A DNA stretch of 51,047 bases, taken from NCBI GenBank assembly GCA_958448635.1, contig CAUDEQ010000008.1, forward strand, positions 1-51,047. Reading direction: 5' to 3'. The notes under the pieces were generated by a model. It had not been told where the DNA came from. It saw nothing but the letters and a program-made list of their open reading frames with translations, and searched no databases. Source of the stretch: an uncultured Bacillota bacterium. Lineage in GTDB: Bacteria > Bacillota > Clostridia > Peptostreptococcales > Anaerovoracaceae. The position numbers were made by a program, and so were the translations under genes. Numbering within the stretch: position 1 is the first letter of the stretch; each line of letters opens with the position of its first letter. Positions 25,362 to 33,147 of this stretch are shown here, piece by piece.

Positions 25362-26084
25362 TCATGCCTTTTTCATAGGCATGTATACTGATATTTCAAA
25401 GGTGTTCTTTTTACCGGCTATCTTTACTTCTCCATTGTATTTATCTGCCAGCATGCGGATTATGTTTATCCCATGTCCATGATTTTCCTTGTCTGTTTTT
25501 GTAGTTTTCAGTTCCTTATCTATGATATTTTTTTCGCTTATGGGATTGATTATTTTCAATATCCACAGATTCTTCCTGCACATGCTTTGAACTCTTATAT
25601 TCTTTTCAATTTTATCGTCATCTACCTTGAGTAGTGCTTCAATGGCATTATCAATAGCGTTACCCATGATGCATACCGAGTCTATCTCCTTTATCTGATT
25701 CTTTGAAGGAATAAAACGTATTTCGTCCGTAAACTTTATCCCGCTATCAAGACATCTCTGCTTTTTTTCAAATATAAGAACCCCTAACGCTGTATCCGCA
25801 CCGTTCACAGCGGATAACAATGTTTCACATTTTCTGATGCAGCCTTCTTCATCTGCAATACATACAGCTTCTATGCTCGTACTTATTTCATCTGTAAGGG
25901 CCAGAGCCTTTTCATATACTTTTACTGTGTTTTCCATGTATCTGTTCTGCTTCTGCCATTCATCGATAATGCGACGCATTTTTTTGTTATTATTGCCAAT
26001 AACCCCTCTAAGAACGAGGAGCATCACAATGGAAACCAATATCAACACAAAAATAATAAATAAATATAATTCCAAATTATCCAC
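25362..26084 (-). CDS. GHKL ATPase without H-box, membrane-anchored
   Basis: Protein of 240 residues with one N-terminal helix (about 7-27), a coiled region, and an HATPase_c_5/GHKL domain. The N-box GNAIDNAIEA is at 141-150 and the G-box NHGHGINII at 201-209, both well preserved. The dimerisation segment (about 45-75), where HPK10 kinases have HDxxNH, contains no histidine at all; the only His residues are in the G-box. It can therefore bind ATP but cannot phosphorylate itself in the standard way. It ends 16 bases from the regulator gene, convergent with it. Confidence 0.85.
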   Translation of the reverse strand: MDNLELYLFIIFVLILVSIVMLLVLRGVIGNNNKKMRRIIDEWQKQNRYMENTVKVYEKALALTDEISTSIEAVCIADEEGCIRKCETLLSAVNGADTALGVLIFEKKQRCLDSGIKFTDEIRFIPSKNQIKEIDSVCIMGNAIDNAIEALLKVDDDKIEKNIRVQSMCRKNLWILKIINPISEKNIIDKELKTTKTDKENHGHGINIIRMLADKYNGEVKIAGKKNTFEISVYMPMKKA

Positions 26085-26176
26085 CGTTGCTCTAAAACAT
26101 ATAAATTAGTTCTATAATTATACATATATATACAATTCATTTCAAGATATACATCTGTCATAATCTGCACATAATC

Positions 26177-26278
26177 GACAATCGGACATATCATATTTCA
26201 CGCATATTCTCATATTTTTTCATAGCCCTCTAAAATTTTATATAACCGATTGTCTTTTGCTTCATTCAATGGTAGAAT
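26177..26278 (+). promoter_or_regulatory. scfA promoter with distant inverted repeat
   Basis: TTGTCT (26250-26255) and TAGAAT (26273-26278) are 17 bases apart. GACAATCGG at 26177-26185 is exactly inverted as CCGATTGTC at 26246-26254, which overlaps the -35 box. The spacing of 60 bases would suit a looping or cooperative regulator, perhaps the adjacent LytTR protein. Confidence 0.55.
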
Positions 26279-26317
26279 ATAGAAGTTGACTTAAAACTTA
26301 TACTAGGGAGACTTATT

Positions 26318-26464
26318 ATGAAAAGAATCAAAACATTAAAAACCGTTTCTCTTTGCGAAAGCGCTAAGAACGGTGGCTGTGGCGAATGCCAGACTTCATG
26401 TCAGTCAGCCTGCAAGACCAGCTGCGGTGTTGCAAACCAGAAATGCGAAAACGAAAACAAATAG
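26318..26464 (+). CDS. scfA: SCIFF ranthipeptide precursor
   Basis: Forty-eight-residue precursor of the six-cysteines-in-forty-five family, a near-universal clostridial RiPP whose cysteines are crosslinked to neighbouring residues by a radical SAM enzyme. The leader MKRIKTLKTVSL and the core CGECQTSCQSACKTSCGVAN are diagnostic. Cysteines are at 21, 24, 28, 32, 36 and 43, plus one more at 13, so there are seven. The ATG follows AGGGAG. The maturase follows after 126 bases holding three hairpins. The function of mature SCIFF is not known to me. Confidence 0.95.
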   Translation: MKRIKTLKTVSLCESAKNGGCGECQTSCQSACKTSCGVANQKCENENK

Positions 26465-26489
26465 TCGTTTTGCACCATCTGAAGTAAAT

Positions 26490-26573
26490 TTGCCGTCCTT
26501 ACGGGCGGCAATATTTATGTCGATTTCATGGCATTCCCCATGCCATTACATACTCAGGGCAAATACGTGCCCT
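26490..26573 (+). promoter_or_regulatory. Three-hairpin leader between scfA and scfB
   Basis: Three stems follow each other: TTGCCGTCC/GGGCGGCAA (26490-26511), ATGGCAT/ATGCCAT (26528-26546) and AGGGCA/TGCCCT (26556-26573). The last is followed by TTTATTTT and abuts the scfB ribosome site GGAGGA. They look like a processing or partial-termination region that keeps peptide levels above enzyme levels. Confidence 0.6.
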
Positions 26574-26590
26574 TTTATTTTGGAGGAAAC

Positions 26591-28003
26591 ATGCTGCATC
26601 AATATAAATTAAACAATTACAATATAGTTCTCGACACATGCTCAGGAGCCATACATTCAGTGGACGACGTCGCATATGATGTGATTGCCATGTATGCCGA
26701 TATCATGGAAGACGGTCAACCACAGATGAGCCATCATCTACGAGATAAAATTGCCGATGCTATGATGGATAAATATCGCGGCAGGGCTGATGTCACCCAT
26801 GATGAAATAAATGACTGCATAGATGATATCGAAGAGCTGATGGATCAGGGGCAGCTCTTCTCTTCAGACGATTTTGCCGATATGGCAGGAACCTTTAAGG
26901 AAAGAAGCGGAGACGTAGTTAAAGCGCTCTGCCTTCATGTTGCTCATACATGTAATCTCAATTGCTCATACTGCTTCGCCAGTCAGGGAAAATATCACGG
27001 AGACAGGGCGATAATGAGCTTCGAGGTCGGAAAGCAGGCGTTGGATTTTCTAATGGACAATTCCGGCTCTCGTACAAATCTTGAAGTGGATTTTTTCGGC
27101 GGAGAGCCTCTGATGAACTGGCAGGTCGTAAAGGATCTGGTCGCATACGCACGTTCCGTTGAAAAAAAACGCGGAAAGAATTTTCGCTTTACCCTCACCA
27201 CAAACGGCATGCTTATAGACGATGATGTTATAGACTTTGCCAACCGTGAAATGAGCAATGTGGTGCTGAGTCTTGACGGAAGAAAGGAAATACATGACCG
27301 TCTCAGAGTTGATTATGCAGGAAACGGAAGCTACGATGAAATCGTTCCCAAATTTCAGAAGCTGGTCGCCTCCCGCGGCAATCGCGACTATTATATGCGC
27401 GGCACTTTTACCCACGCCAATCCCGACTTTACCAAGGACGTATTTCATATGGCTGATCTTGGCTTTACTGAGCTGAGCATGGAGCCTGTTGTCGCCGCTC
27501 CCGACGATCCTGCCGCTCTGACAGATGAAGATGTGCGTATCGTAAAGGAGCAGTACGAGCTTCTTTCCCGGGAAATGCTCAGGAGAAAACAGGAGGGTCA
27601 TCCCATCACATTTTACCACTACATGCTGGATCTGACGGGAGGTCCTTGTATATATAAGCGCATTTCCGGCTGCGGCTCAGGCACCGAGTATATGGCCGTC
27701 ACACCATGGGGAGATCTCTATCCATGTCATCAGTTTGTAGGCTATGAAAGCTACAGGCTTGGAAATGTCCGGGACGGTGTTACAAATGTTGCGCTTCGCA
27801 ATGAGTTTCGCTCCTGCAATGCCTACTCCCGTGATGAATGCCGTAAGTGCTGGGCTAAATTCTACTGCTCCGGAGGCTGCGCTGCCAACGCCTATCATGC
27901 TTCCGGCTCCATAAAAGGTGTATACGAGCAAGGCTGTGAGCTTTTCAAGAAGCGTATAGAGTGCGCCATAATGATGAAAATAGCCGAGGAGAATCTGCTT
28001 TGA
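26591..28003 (+). CDS. scfB: SCIFF radical SAM maturase
   Basis: Radical SAM/SPASM enzyme that installs thioether crosslinks in the SCIFF peptide. The 470 residues comprise an N-terminal peptide-binding region (1-110), the cluster motif CNLNCSYC (Cys121, 125, 128), a radical SAM barrel with FFGGEPLMNW, and a cysteine-rich SPASM end (CGSGTEYM, YPCHQF, CRKCWAKFYCSGGCAANAYH). The ATG at 26591 is set by TGGAGGAAAC. An earlier in-frame ATG (26528) lies within the hairpins. Length and motifs are normal for the family. A strong terminator follows. Confidence 0.95.
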   Translation: MLHQYKLNNYNIVLDTCSGAIHSVDDVAYDVIAMYADIMEDGQPQMSHHLRDKIADAMMDKYRGRADVTHDEINDCIDDIEELMDQGQLFSSDDFADMAGTFKERSGDVVKALCLHVAHTCNLNCSYCFASQGKYHGDRAIMSFEVGKQALDFLMDNSGSRTNLEVDFFGGEPLMNWQVVKDLVAYARSVEKKRGKNFRFTLTTNGMLIDDDVIDFANREMSNVVLSLDGRKEIHDRLRVDYAGNGSYDEIVPKFQKLVASRGNRDYYMRGTFTHANPDFTKDVFHMADLGFTELSMEPVVAAPDDPAALTDEDVRIVKEQYELLSREMLRRKQEGHPITFYHYMLDLTGGPCIYKRISGCGSGTEYMAVTPWGDLYPCHQFVGYESYRLGNVRDGVTNVALRNEFRSCNAYSRDECRKCWAKFYCSGGCAANAYHASGSIKGVYEQGCELFKKRIECAIMMKIAEENLL

Positions 28004-28011
28004 TTCATATA

Positions 28012-28037
28012 AAAAGAGCTGCAGATGCAGCTCTTTT
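28012..28037 (+). terminator. Terminator of the SCIFF operon
   Basis: AAAAGAGCTGC and GCAGCTCTTTT form a perfect 11-base stem with a four-base loop directly after the scfB stop. Confidence 0.88.
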
Positions 28038-28905
28038 GAGAGCGTTTCAAGTTTTGTGGAAACTAAAAAAACTGATATAAGATATGTCATTAGTTACTTT
28101 GGGCAGAGCCAATTTTTTGAGGTTCTGCCCTTGCTTGTATTATAATGCAGTTTCCAGACATGTCAAGCAGGGCTGGCTAATCCAGCCCTCTCAGACGGGA
28201 AGCTGCTTATAATCCGGATAGTCTTTCTTCAAAGAAAATCTCCAGTTGCGAATGAATCTGCCCCCAATCCTGCCGGTGGCCTGTCCATTTTTTCGTGATA
28301 TCCATCATGGCTAAATACAGCATTTTTAAGAGACTCTCATCAGAAGGAAACACTGTCTTGGATTTTGTGACCTTTCGGAGCTGGCGGTTAAATCCCTCAA
28401 TTGCATTGGTGGTATAGATCAGACGGCGGACCGCTTCCGGGTACTTAAAATAAGTCGAAAGATTCGCCCGGTTATCTTTCCGGGATTTCGCTATTTTCGG
28501 GTATTTTCCGCTCCATTTGTCATCAAAGCTGTCCAGCTCTGCTAATGCGATTTCTTCTGTTGGAGCTGCATATACACGTTTCAGATCAGCCATCAGGGGC
28601 TTGATCTCCTTATAGGAAACGAACTTCGTGGTATTCCGAATCTGATGAATGATACATTGCTGGATTTCTGTCTGGGGAAATACCGCCTCAATTGCCTGAG
28701 GAAATCCTGTCAGCCCATCCACACATGCAATCAGGATATCTTCTACTCCGCGGTTCCTTAGCCCGTTCAAAATAGAAAGCCAGAATTTCGCGCTTTCATT
28801 TTGTCCAACATACATGCCAAGCACGTCTTTATGTCCTTCCATGTCAATCCCAATGGCGATATAAACTGCACGTTTTACAATCCGTACTCCATGGTGCATT
28901 ATTAT
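28038..28905 (-). mobile_element. IS256-family element remnant
   Basis: Holds the 3' part of an IS256-type transposase and one flank with a GGGCAGAGCC/GGTTCTGCCC hairpin (28101-28130) and an AGGGCTGG/CCAGCCCT hairpin (28169-28189) that may terminate it. The flank near 28038-28070 looks like an IS256-type end, but I find no matching inverted end near 28905, consistent with loss of the 5' half. Boundaries are approximate. Confidence 0.6.
28207..28899 (-). pseudogene. Truncated IS256-family transposase
   Basis: C-terminal 230 residues of an IS256-type DDE transposase, normally about 400 residues. Family segments include AVYIAIGIDMEGHKDVLG, CVDGLTGFPQAIEAVFP (the second catalytic Asp region), QQCIIHQIRNT and YTTNAIEGFNRQLRKVTK (with the catalytic Glu). 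The N-terminal helix-turn-helix and the first catalytic Asp are missing. The frame begins at GVRIVKRAVY, in the middle of the catalytic domain, so the protein is almost surely inactive. It lies between the SCIFF and isc-mnmA operons. Confidence 0.9.
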
Positions 28906-28947
28906 ACTCTGAAATTTAATTAAAACATGACGTTTTGCCGATGGTAT

Positions 28948-29325
28948 CTATTTTACGGCGATCACCTCTGCCTCACATAACGCCCCCTTGGGAAGCTCCT
29001 TTACCGCTACGCATGATCTTGCCGGTTTTTCCGTAAAATACTCCTCATATACCTGGTTGAAGGCTGCGAAGTCGGACATGTCGGCAAGAAAACATAGTGT
29101 CTTCACCACATTATCCATGGAAGTGCCTGCCTCTGTCAGCACTGCCCGGAGATTTTTGAACACCTGATGAGCCTGCGCCTTTATATCTCCCTCCACCAGC
29201 TCTCCTGTGGCAGGATCGAGAGGTATCTGTCCCGACGTATATACCATGCCGCTTACTTCTATTGCCTGTGAATAAGGCCCTACTGCTGCAGGCGCCTTAT
29301 CAGTATGGATCCTGTTTATCATCAT
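28948..29325 (-). CDS. ridA: RidA family enamine/imine deaminase
   Basis: Small (125-residue) YjgF/YER057c/UK114 protein that hydrolyses reactive enamines and imines such as 2-aminoacrylate made by PLP enzymes. The opening PAAVGPYSQAIEV, the substrate arginine in PARSCVAVKELPKGALCEAEVIA, and IPLDPATGELV are family hallmarks. The start at 29325 (second ATG at 29322) follows AAAGGAGGAGC. It is the last gene of the iscS-iscU-mnmA run, 25 bases after mnmA; protection against by-products of PLP-dependent cysteine chemistry would fit. Confidence 0.94.
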   Translation of the reverse strand: MMINRIHTDKAPAAVGPYSQAIEVSGMVYTSGQIPLDPATGELVEGDIKAQAHQVFKNLRAVLTEAGTSMDNVVKTLCFLADMSDFAAFNQVYEEYFTEKPARSCVAVKELPKGALCEAEVIAVK

Positions 29326-29350
29326 GCTTGCTCCTCCTTTAAAATCAATT

Positions 29351-30460
29351 TCACATAACATCTATAAAACCGCCGCCTAAGACCAGATCACCGTCATAAA
29401 ATACTATGGACTGACCCGGCGTAGCTGCCCTTTGAGGCTCATCGAAAATCGTCTTCAACCTGCCGTCCTGCATAAGCTCCAGTCTTGCCTTTGCAGGCTT
29501 TGCCGCATATCGGATCTTAGCCGTAATATCATTGAAGCCAATGAGACCCTGTCCTTGACACTGGCTGAGCAGCTTTCCCTGAAGGATGTTGCCTGAGGAA
29601 ACCACCTCTCTGTGAAAAAGCTCCCGGTTGCCTCCCAGCACCACCTGATTTTTTTCACGATCTATCGCTGTTACAAAGGCCGGCTTTCCGAGCGCTATCC
29701 CCAGACCCTTTCTCTGCCCTATGGTGTAGTCCAGTATTCCTCGGTGTCTGCCCAGTACATTTCCATCGGCATCTACGAAATCTCCTTCCGGCGCAGTCAC
29801 TCCACGTCTTCTGAGAAATTCCTTATAGCTGTCGCCCTCTTCTATAAAGCATATCTCCTGGCTGTCCTTTGCCTCGGAGTTTACCATGGCTTTTTCTCTG
29901 GCGATCTGTCTGACGTTTTCCTTGTCCTCCATATGATTCAGAGGCATCAGCAGCCTTGAGATGGCCTCCTGCCCCAGTCGGTAAAGCATATATGACTGGT
30001 CCTTCTTTTCATTGGCAGCCTTCTTTATATACCAAAGCTCAGCCTCCTCATCGTAATACGTATCTGCATAATGTCCCGTAGCTATGTAGTAGGCTCCTAT
30101 CTGATCTGCCGCCTCCAAAAGCGCCGCAAACTTGACTGATGGATTGCAAACCACACATGGGTTAGGCGTCCTGCCGCATGCATATTCTCTGCAGAAATCG
30201 CTTATCACTTTTTTTTCAAAATCATCGGCTGCATTTTTATAGATGAACTCTATACCAAGCTGTTCAGCTGCACGGCAGGCACGTTCCCTCGCTGAGACAG
30301 CATCGCTGCCGGACTGTGGCTGACTGCCCTCCGGATGTATGTCAAAATACAGCCCCGTAACCTCATATCCTTTTTCCTGTAATAACAAAGCGGCGGCCGT
30401 GCTGTCCACACCGCCGCTAAGTCCGAGAATAACTTTATTATTCTTCTTCGATTTCGTCAT
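29351..30460 (-). CDS. mnmA: tRNA-specific 2-thiouridylase
   Basis: Makes 2-thiouridine at the wobble position of Lys, Glu and Gln tRNAs, using sulfur from a cysteine desulfurase. The 369 residues show the PP-loop GLSGGVDS (13-20), the nucleophile region GRTPNPCVVCN (Cys102, Cys105) and the second catalytic cysteine in SQEICFIEE near 200. The ATG at 30460 follows GAGGAGG and overlaps the iscU end by 23 bases, so translation is coupled. The iscS gene upstream is the expected sulfur source. Confidence 0.96.
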   Translation of the reverse strand: MTKSKKNNKVILGLSGGVDSTAAALLLQEKGYEVTGLYFDIHPEGSQPQSGSDAVSARERACRAAEQLGIEFIYKNAADDFEKKVISDFCREYACGRTPNPCVVCNPSVKFAALLEAADQIGAYYIATGHYADTYYDEEAELWYIKKAANEKKDQSYMLYRLGQEAISRLLMPLNHMEDKENVRQIAREKAMVNSEAKDSQEICFIEEGDSYKEFLRRRGVTAPEGDFVDADGNVLGRHRGILDYTIGQRKGLGIALGKPAFVTAIDREKNQVVLGGNRELFHREVVSSGNILQGKLLSQCQGQGLIGFNDITAKIRYAAKPAKARLELMQDGRLKTIFDEPQRAATPGQSIVFYDGDLVLGGGFIDVM

Positions 30461-30890
30461 GATGATGATCCTCCTCGGCATTTGGATCAAAGCCCTCCAG
30501 GCCTGCATATGTCTTGCCGTACTTAGTTGCATAATCGTATATCGCAGACTTTATGGCATGCTCTGCCAGAACCGAACAGTGGACCTTTGCAGGAGGCAGA
30601 CCTCCCAGCTCCTCAACGATCTTTTTATTGGAAAGATCCAAAGCTTCCTCTACGCCCATTCCTATTATCATATCCGTAGCCATGCTGGATGAGGCTATTG
30701 CACTGCCGCATCCGAAGGTCTTGAACTTGGCATCGGTTATCTTTTCGTTATCGTCTACCTTTATGGTTATCTGCATCATATCGCCGCATACAGGGCTTCC
30801 GTAAGTACCCTTGCCATCGGGGTTGTCTATTTCTCCTACGTTATGTGGATTCATAAAGTGTTCCATTACTGTTTCATTATATAAAGCCAT
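30438..30890 (-). CDS. iscU: IscU/NifU-like Fe-S scaffold
   Basis: Scaffold on which IscS-derived sulfur and iron are built into Fe-S clusters. The 150 residues keep the ligands Cys35 and Asp37 (PVCGD), Cys61 (TFGCGSA) and Cys105 (VHCSVLAE). It is an NifU N-terminal-type, single-domain form. The C-terminus ends in an acidic and histidine-rich tail (DHHHDEIEEE) whose codons also contain the mnmA ribosome site and start. The start at 30890 follows iscS by two bases. Confidence 0.95.
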   Translation of the reverse strand: MALYNETVMEHFMNPHNVGEIDNPDGKGTYGSPVCGDMMQITIKVDDNEKITDAKFKTFGCGSAIASSSMATDMIIGMGVEEALDLSNKKIVEELGGLPPAKVHCSVLAEHAIKSAIYDYATKYGKTYAGLEGFDPNAEEDHHHDEIEEE

Positions 30891-30892
30891 AA

Positions 30893-32062
30893 TTACCATC
30901 CTTCCTTCCCTGTTACAGGGGACATTTCTCTAAGTCTTGCTACGATGGCCGCCAAAACTTCAACGACCTTATCTATATCCTCATCAGTTGTAAAATCACC
31001 TACGGTAAATCTGATGGTTCCGTTCATCTTCGTTACAGGCACTCCCAAAGCATCCAATACATGGGACGGCGCCAGTGAATTAGATGAGCATGCCGATCCT
31101 GTTGATACGCATATGCCGTTGGCATCCAGCATCAGCAGTATTGCTTCTCCCTCAATGTAGTCGAAGGAGACGTTGAGATTTCCGGGGTGTCTCTTGTCCT
31201 TGGAGCCATTGAGCTGAACATCAGGAACAGCTTCGCTGATCTTCGCCCAGAGCCTATCTCTCAGCAATGTGCAGTGAGATATATGGCTGTCAAGATTCTC
31301 CATTGCCAACTGAGCAGCCTTGCCGAAGCCTACAATTCCCGCCATGTTCTCTGTTCCTGCACGCTTCTTCGCTTCCTGAGCGCCGCCGTGCATATAGCTG
31401 CTTATCCTGGAGCCCCTCTTGATATAAAGGGCGCCCACTCCCTTCGGCCCGTAGATTTTATGTGCTGACATACTCATAAAGTCAACACCCAGCTCCTTAA
31501 CGTCTATAGGTACGTTTCCCAGCGCCTGAACGGCATCCGTGTGGAAAAGTATGTTGTGCGCCTTTGCAACAGCAGCCAGCTCCTTGATGGGTTCCACAGT
31601 TCCCACCTCGTTGTTCACCATCATGATGCTTACCAGAATAGTAGTATCCTTTATGGCAGCCTCAAGAGCCTCCGGAGATACGAATCCCTCCTCATCGACA
31701 TCGAGATAAGTCACTTCAAAGCCATGTTTTTCCAGATACTGACAAGTGTGCAGCACGGCGTGATGCTCTATACTGCTGGTTATAATGTGGTTTCCCTTTT
31801 CCTTAAGGGCATCGGCCACGCCCTCCAGAACCCAGTTGTCGGCTTCCGTGCCGCAGGATGTAAATCGAATCTCCGCAGGCTGTGCGTTGATAAGCTCTGC
31901 TACCCTGCTTCTGGCCGTTTCCAGTCCGGATTTAGCCTCAAGACCTACCGAATAAAGACTGGACGGATTGCCGTAAAATTCTGTATAGTACGGAATCATT
32001 TCCCTAACTACTTCTTCTTTTACAGGAGTCGTTGCCGAATAATCAAGATAAATCTGCTTCAT
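30893..32062 (-). CDS. iscS: Cysteine desulfurase
   Basis: PLP enzyme that takes sulfur from cysteine for Fe-S clusters and tRNA thiolation. The 389 residues show the PLP lysine Lys202 (SAHKIYGPKG), the histidine pair at 100-101 (SSIEHHAVL) and the persulfide cysteine Cys325 in STGSACSSNS on a short class-I loop. All are intact. The ATG follows AGAGGAGA. It heads the iscS-iscU-mnmA-ridA operon from the promoter at 32115-32143. No IscR gene is adjacent, but an IscR-like regulator is encoded at 47881-48273. Confidence 0.96.
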   Translation of the reverse strand: MKQIYLDYSATTPVKEEVVREMIPYYTEFYGNPSSLYSVGLEAKSGLETARSRVAELINAQPAEIRFTSCGTEADNWVLEGVADALKEKGNHIITSSIEHHAVLHTCQYLEKHGFEVTYLDVDEEGFVSPEALEAAIKDTTILVSIMMVNNEVGTVEPIKELAAVAKAHNILFHTDAVQALGNVPIDVKELGVDFMSMSAHKIYGPKGVGALYIKRGSRISSYMHGGAQEAKKRAGTENMAGIVGFGKAAQLAMENLDSHISHCTLLRDRLWAKISEAVPDVQLNGSKDKRHPGNLNVSFDYIEGEAILLMLDANGICVSTGSACSSNSLAPSHVLDALGVPVTKMNGTIRFTVGDFTTDEDIDKVVEVLAAIVARLREMSPVTGKEGW

Positions 32063-32114
32063 GATATTTCTCCTCTTTTATGTTAATTTATGTATAATCT
32101 GATTTGATGTTTTT

Positions 32115-32143
32115 ATATTACACCATTTTAGTGAAGATTGCAA
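32115..32143 (-). promoter_or_regulatory. Promoter of the isc-mnmA operon
   Basis: On the minus strand TTGCAA (32138-32143) and TAATAT (32115-32120) are 17 bases apart, about 50 bases before the iscS ATG. Confidence 0.6.
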
Positions 32144-32148
32144 TATTT

Positions 32149-32601
32149 TTATTTGACTATTTCAAAAGTGACCAGCTTCAGTCCTTTTCCCGTATCCTCG
32201 GCACCTATGTTATAGCTCACCTTTTTCGTATATATGCCGTCATATCCTAAGCATGTCCAAAGTACATCACAGCTGAATATCATCAGGTCAGCTACGTGCC
32301 CCTTCATTTGCATGTTTTCTGTTTTCATTGATAATACCCTGTCATAATCGCTGCATGCGTATTCCCGTATACTGTTTATGTCTCTCGTATACAGACTGCC
32401 GTCTTCTATCTGCATGAGCTTGCTGCTTCCTTCATCAAATGAGATATCCCCTGAAAGTACCTTTTCCATTATTACAGTTCTTTTTTCCATCAGCTGCTCC
32501 ACCTCTTTTTCCTCCGGTGCATTCGAAGCACCTAAAAGAGAGCTTGCAACTACACATATCAACGATGATATGCATATCAACCTCAGATGTTCTTTTTTCA
32601 T
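32149..32601 (-). CDS. Small secreted protein of unknown function
   Basis: I do not recognise this 150-residue protein. It begins with a basic N-terminus and a hydrophobic stretch (LICISSLICVVASSLLG), a likely signal peptide or anchor. A charged helical part (EEKEVEQLMEKRTVIMEKVL) follows, and then a domain with three cysteines (CSDYD, FSCDVLWTCLGYDG). The ATG follows GGGGAAGTT. A short frame upstream (32435-32752) overlaps its start. Orientation is the same as the isc operon. Confidence 0.6.
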   Translation of the reverse strand: MKKEHLRLICISSLICVVASSLLGASNAPEEKEVEQLMEKRTVIMEKVLSGDISFDEGSSKLMQIEDGSLYTRDINSIREYACSDYDRVLSMKTENMQMKGHVADLMIFSCDVLWTCLGYDGIYTKKVSYNIGAEDTGKGLKLVTFEIVK

Positions 32602-32752
32602 TTAACTTCCCCCTGAATTCCCCTTTTACACTATACATATCAAAACCGTAATCGACGAATTTAATATGATAATCTTCTTTGTCCTTTGTCGATATACTAT
32701 TCAGATACGCTTTTTCTAAAGCCATATGCCGAAAAATCTCTTCATTACACAT
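32435..32752 (-). CDS. Possible small ORF overlapping the secreted protein
   Basis: A 105-codon frame. The first 50 residues look protein-like (IFRHMALEKAYLNSISTK, IKFVDYGFDMYSVKGEF). The remainder runs inside the next gene in another frame and looks like a shadow. It may be a short coupled gene, or the 5' end of a gene broken by a frameshift. TATAAT (32758-32763) lies five bases before the ATG and there is no ribosome site. Confidence 0.3.
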   Translation of the reverse strand: MCNEEIFRHMALEKAYLNSISTKDKEDYHIKFVDYGFDMYSVKGEFRGKLNEKRTSEVDMHIIVDMCSCKLSFRCFECTGGKRGGAADGKKNCNNGKGTFRGYLI

Positions 32753-32805
32753 ATTGTATTATAATAAAGGCGAGAAACCTTGTGTTTCCCGCCGTCGACT
32801 TGTCT

Positions 32806-33030
32806 CTAATTTTGTCTGCTTTTCTCTTCGTCTGTCTGCGCTTGCTGATTTTCAGGAAGGTCCTCAACGAACTTTATGCGCTCCAGCTGACCTTTGAAGT
32901 TTTCCCTGAACTTTTCTATATATTCTTTACGCAGAAGCTGCTGCTCCTTTTTTTCTTCCTCAGTAAGACCTTCCTTTTTACTTTTGGCAGCCAGCTCGTT
33001 TATCCTATCTATTTTTTGCTTTTCCAGCAT
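32806..33030 (-). CDS. DUF896 (YnzC family) protein
   Basis: Short helical protein of 74 residues, found across Firmicutes; function unknown. The family core is seen as IDRINELAAKSKKEGLTEEE followed by KKEQQLLRKEYIEKFRENFKGQL. B. subtilis YnzC is LexA-linked, but nothing here shows SOS control. The ATG follows GGAGGGGAACA. It diverges from the CDF-like gene. Confidence 0.92.
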   Translation of the reverse strand: MLEKQKIDRINELAAKSKKEGLTEEEKKEQQLLRKEYIEKFRENFKGQLERIKFVEDLPENQQAQTDEEKSRQN

Positions 33031-33147
33031 TGTTCCCCTCCGTATAACGCATCAAATTTTGTTTTTAATTTAATTAATCATACATAATAGCTATTGTTAT
33101 GTCAAGGCGTTGGGTGTATAATCGTCATGCATGAAAGGAGTGAAAAT

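Noticed and set aside
32149..32752. A single frameshifted gene made of the short ORF and the secreted protein
   Set aside because: The second part starts with its own ribosome site and a signal-peptide-like segment, so two starts are more likely; not excluded.
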